Assembly: GCF_000718165.1 (NCBI RefSeq)
Contig: NZ_JOEY01000016.1
Coordinates: 186,001-250,000, forward strand
DNA length: 64,000 bases
Direction of reading: 5' to 3'
DNA from: Streptomyces fulvoviolaceus
GTDB lineage: Bacteria > Actinomycetota > Actinomycetes > Streptomycetales > Streptomycetaceae
Made by a program: the position numbers and the translations under genes. Under the pieces are notes generated by a model that was given only the letters and a program-made list of their open reading frames with translations, had not been told where the DNA came from and searched no databases. Each line of letters starts with the position of its first letter. Positions within the stretch are counted from its first letter, which is position 1. Shown here piece by piece: positions 62,717 through 64,000 of the stretch.

Positions 62717-63166
62717 TCAGTCCTCGCCGTACCGCGGATCGACCGTCTCCGGGGTGAGCCCGAGCAGCTCGGCGACCTGCTCGACGACGACCTCGTGCAC
62801 GAGTGCCGCCCGCTCGTCGCGCCCCTTGGTGCGGATCTCCACCGGCCGCCGGTAGATGATCACCCGCGCCGGCCGTCCTTCCCGGGAGGGAACCGTCCCG
62901 CCCAGCGGCACCGCCTCGTCGTTCCACGCCTCGCCCGGCCCGTCCAGGCGGGGCACCTCGAGCACGAGGAAATCGATGTCGGCGAGCTGCGGCCACCGTC
63001 GCTCCAGTCGCTCGACGGAGTCCTGCACCAGGTCCGCGAACGCCTCGGCACGGCTGGCGGCCAGCGGCACCTGGGGTGGTGCGATCGGGCCGCGCATGCC
63101 TCGGCCGTGACGATCACGGCGGCGGGGCCCGGGGCCGGCGGCGCGGGGCGGTACAGGGTTGTCCAT
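62717..63166 (-). CDS. Minimal metallopeptidase family protein
   Basis: This 149-residue protein has IIYRRPVEIRTKGRDERAALV followed by HEVVVEQVAELLGLTPETVDPRYGED. The actinobacterial family annotated as zincin-like metallopeptidase has HExxxE at this place, instead of HExxH. ATG at 63166 (MDNPVPP) is chosen; 41 codons upstream are open but basic and non-conserved. It converges with the DUF5719 gene with a 40-base gap. Protease activity is unproven for the family. Confidence 0.82.
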   Translation of the reverse strand: MDNPVPPRAAGPGPRRRDRHGRGMRGPIAPPQVPLAASRAEAFADLVQDSVERLERRWPQLADIDFLVLEVPRLDGPGEAWNDEAVPLGGTVPSREGRPARVIIYRRPVEIRTKGRDERAALVHEVVVEQVAELLGLTPETVDPRYGED

Positions 63167-63522
63167 CACTGGTGAAGCGTAATCCTCGCCGCGGTCATGT
63201 GCCCGGCGCCCACGCGGCAACCCGGACGGTGGCCGGGGGAGCGTCCGGTCGTCTCGTACGGCATGTCGCCGGATGACCATTCCAGCCAAGGTTGGGCTCG
63301 TTTCCGTATCTCTCCAAGACCGTCGATCTCAAGTCAATTGACATGGTTTGTACCGAGTGGTGACCGGATTCAACTCCGTTCGGCCCTCCGAATACGGGTG
63401 TTGGCGCAGGTCACCGTGGTGTGTCCGGAGGGGCGTGTGGGGCGTTTCACAGCACGACACGGTGGAGTGACCTGGGGGAGAGTCGTCGCGGCCCGCTCAA
63501 GAGTGCGGTACCGTCCAACGTC
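63167..63522. other. 356-base divergent intergenic region
   Basis: It holds promoters for the metallopeptidase (minus) and DUF3499 (plus) genes. A perfect 10-base palindrome GTCAATTGAC (63333-63342) includes a TTGACA (63338-63343) that could be a plus-strand -35 element. I see no gene. Confidence 0.45.
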
Positions 63523-63900
63523 GTGAGCCCTGTACGTCGCTGTTCGCGCACCGCTTGCGGCCGCCCCGCCGTCGCGACGCTGACGTACGTCTACGCCGAC
63601 TCGACCGCGGTCCTCGGCCCGCTCGCCACCTACGCCGAACCCCACTGCTACGACCTGTGCGCCGAGCACTCCGAGCGCCTCACCGCCCCGCGCGGGTGGG
63701 AGGTCGTCCGACTCCTCGACAGCTCGGCTCCGGCCCGGCCCAGCGGCGACGACCTCGAAGCACTCGCCAACGCCGTGCGCGAGGCGGCCCGCCCCCAGGA
63801 GCGCGCGGCGGGTGCCGGCGGTGGTGGAGCCCGGGCGGCCGACCCGATGGAGGTCGCGCGCCGCGGCCATCTGCGGGTGCTGCGCTCGCCGGACAACTGA
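63523..63900 (+). CDS. DUF3499-family protein
   Basis: This 125-residue actinobacterial protein begins SPVRRCSRTACGRPAVATLTYVYADSTAVLGPL, then EPHCYDLCAEHSERLTAPRGWEVVRL. The C-x4-C and C-x3-C-x2-H pattern suggests a small zinc-binding fold. GTG at 63523 fits the family start; the frame is open upstream without family character. In other Streptomyces it precedes the phosphomannomutase gene, which would lie beyond the window. Function unknown. Confidence 0.88.
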   Translation: MSPVRRCSRTACGRPAVATLTYVYADSTAVLGPLATYAEPHCYDLCAEHSERLTAPRGWEVVRLLDSSAPARPSGDDLEALANAVREAARPQERAAGAGGGGARAADPMEVARRGHLRVLRSPDN

Positions 63901-64000
63901 GCCGTTCCGCCTGCCTCTTGAGTATGCGTTTCGCTGAATGACGCACGCCCATTGACGTGTTGTTGTTGCGGACACGACCATTCCGTAAGCCGAAGTGAGA

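Overview
The window is high-GC actinobacterial DNA and almost certainly comes from a Streptomyces chromosome. Third-codon positions are strongly GC-biased, and GTG or TTG starts and GTGA/ATGA gene overlaps are frequent. It carries whiB, the F420 genes fbiA-fbiB, purK-purE, a SigI/PrsI/ArsI-type partner-switching cluster and many LytR-CpsA-Psr (LCP) genes. From memory, the gene order resembles the part of the S. coelicolor chromosome that runs from whiB to sigI. No tRNA, rRNA or CRISPR array was seen.

Region by region. 0-2.4 kb: a sigma factor diverges from its anti-anti-sigma and anti-sigma genes. 2.5-6.8 kb: four overlapping or closely spaced genes for surface proteins, two of them ending in sortase-type sorting signals. 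6.9-11.6 kb: a POT peptide transporter, a two-component system and a GtrA protein. 11.7-13.4 kb: purK-purE, with a TnpB-type insertion sequence landing exactly on the purE stop codon. 14.9-20.1 kb: a zinc dipeptidase, a wrecked old-yellow-enzyme gene with its divergent MerR regulator, a dipeptidase paralogue that has lost its metal ligands, two VOC proteins and a CGNR zinc-finger regulator. 20.2-24.6 kb: a five-gene minus-strand block of exported copper-type proteins (two cupredoxins, YceI, a CopC-CopD fusion and a His-containing anchor protein).

25-27.7 kb: a UDP-glucose dehydrogenase and an acyl-CoA dehydrogenase. 27.7-32.7 kb: a probable integrative element carrying a tyrosine integrase, an ATPase/XRE/DUF397 regulatory set, a leucine-rich-repeat protein and transposase remnants. 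32.9-37 kb: a cysteine-rich copper-binding protein, a methyltransferase and a subtilase whose beta-propeller-type repeats are degenerating, with a frameshift. 37-52.3 kb: a wall-polymer block with six LCP ligases, a family 2 glycosyltransferase, a thioesterase, a TIGR03089 protein, a peptidoglycan amidase and a sugar-1-phosphate nucleotidyltransferase. 52.5-64 kb: a DNA glycosylase, a cysteine dioxygenase with fbiA-fbiB, whiB, a giant membrane glycosyltransferase with its exported partner, a minimal metalloprotease and a DUF3499 protein.

Two themes stand out. The first is envelope biology: the LCP ligases, nucleotide-sugar enzymes, membrane glycosyltransferases, amidase and sorted surface proteins could together build and decorate the wall of a sporulating filament next to whiB. 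The second is small-scale genome remodelling: the TnpB element, a 43-bp palindromic insert found in two genes, a 275-bp element with a 4-bp target duplication, dispersed intergenic palindromes and slipping repeats. Boundaries of the integrative element and the functions of the surface proteins remain inference.
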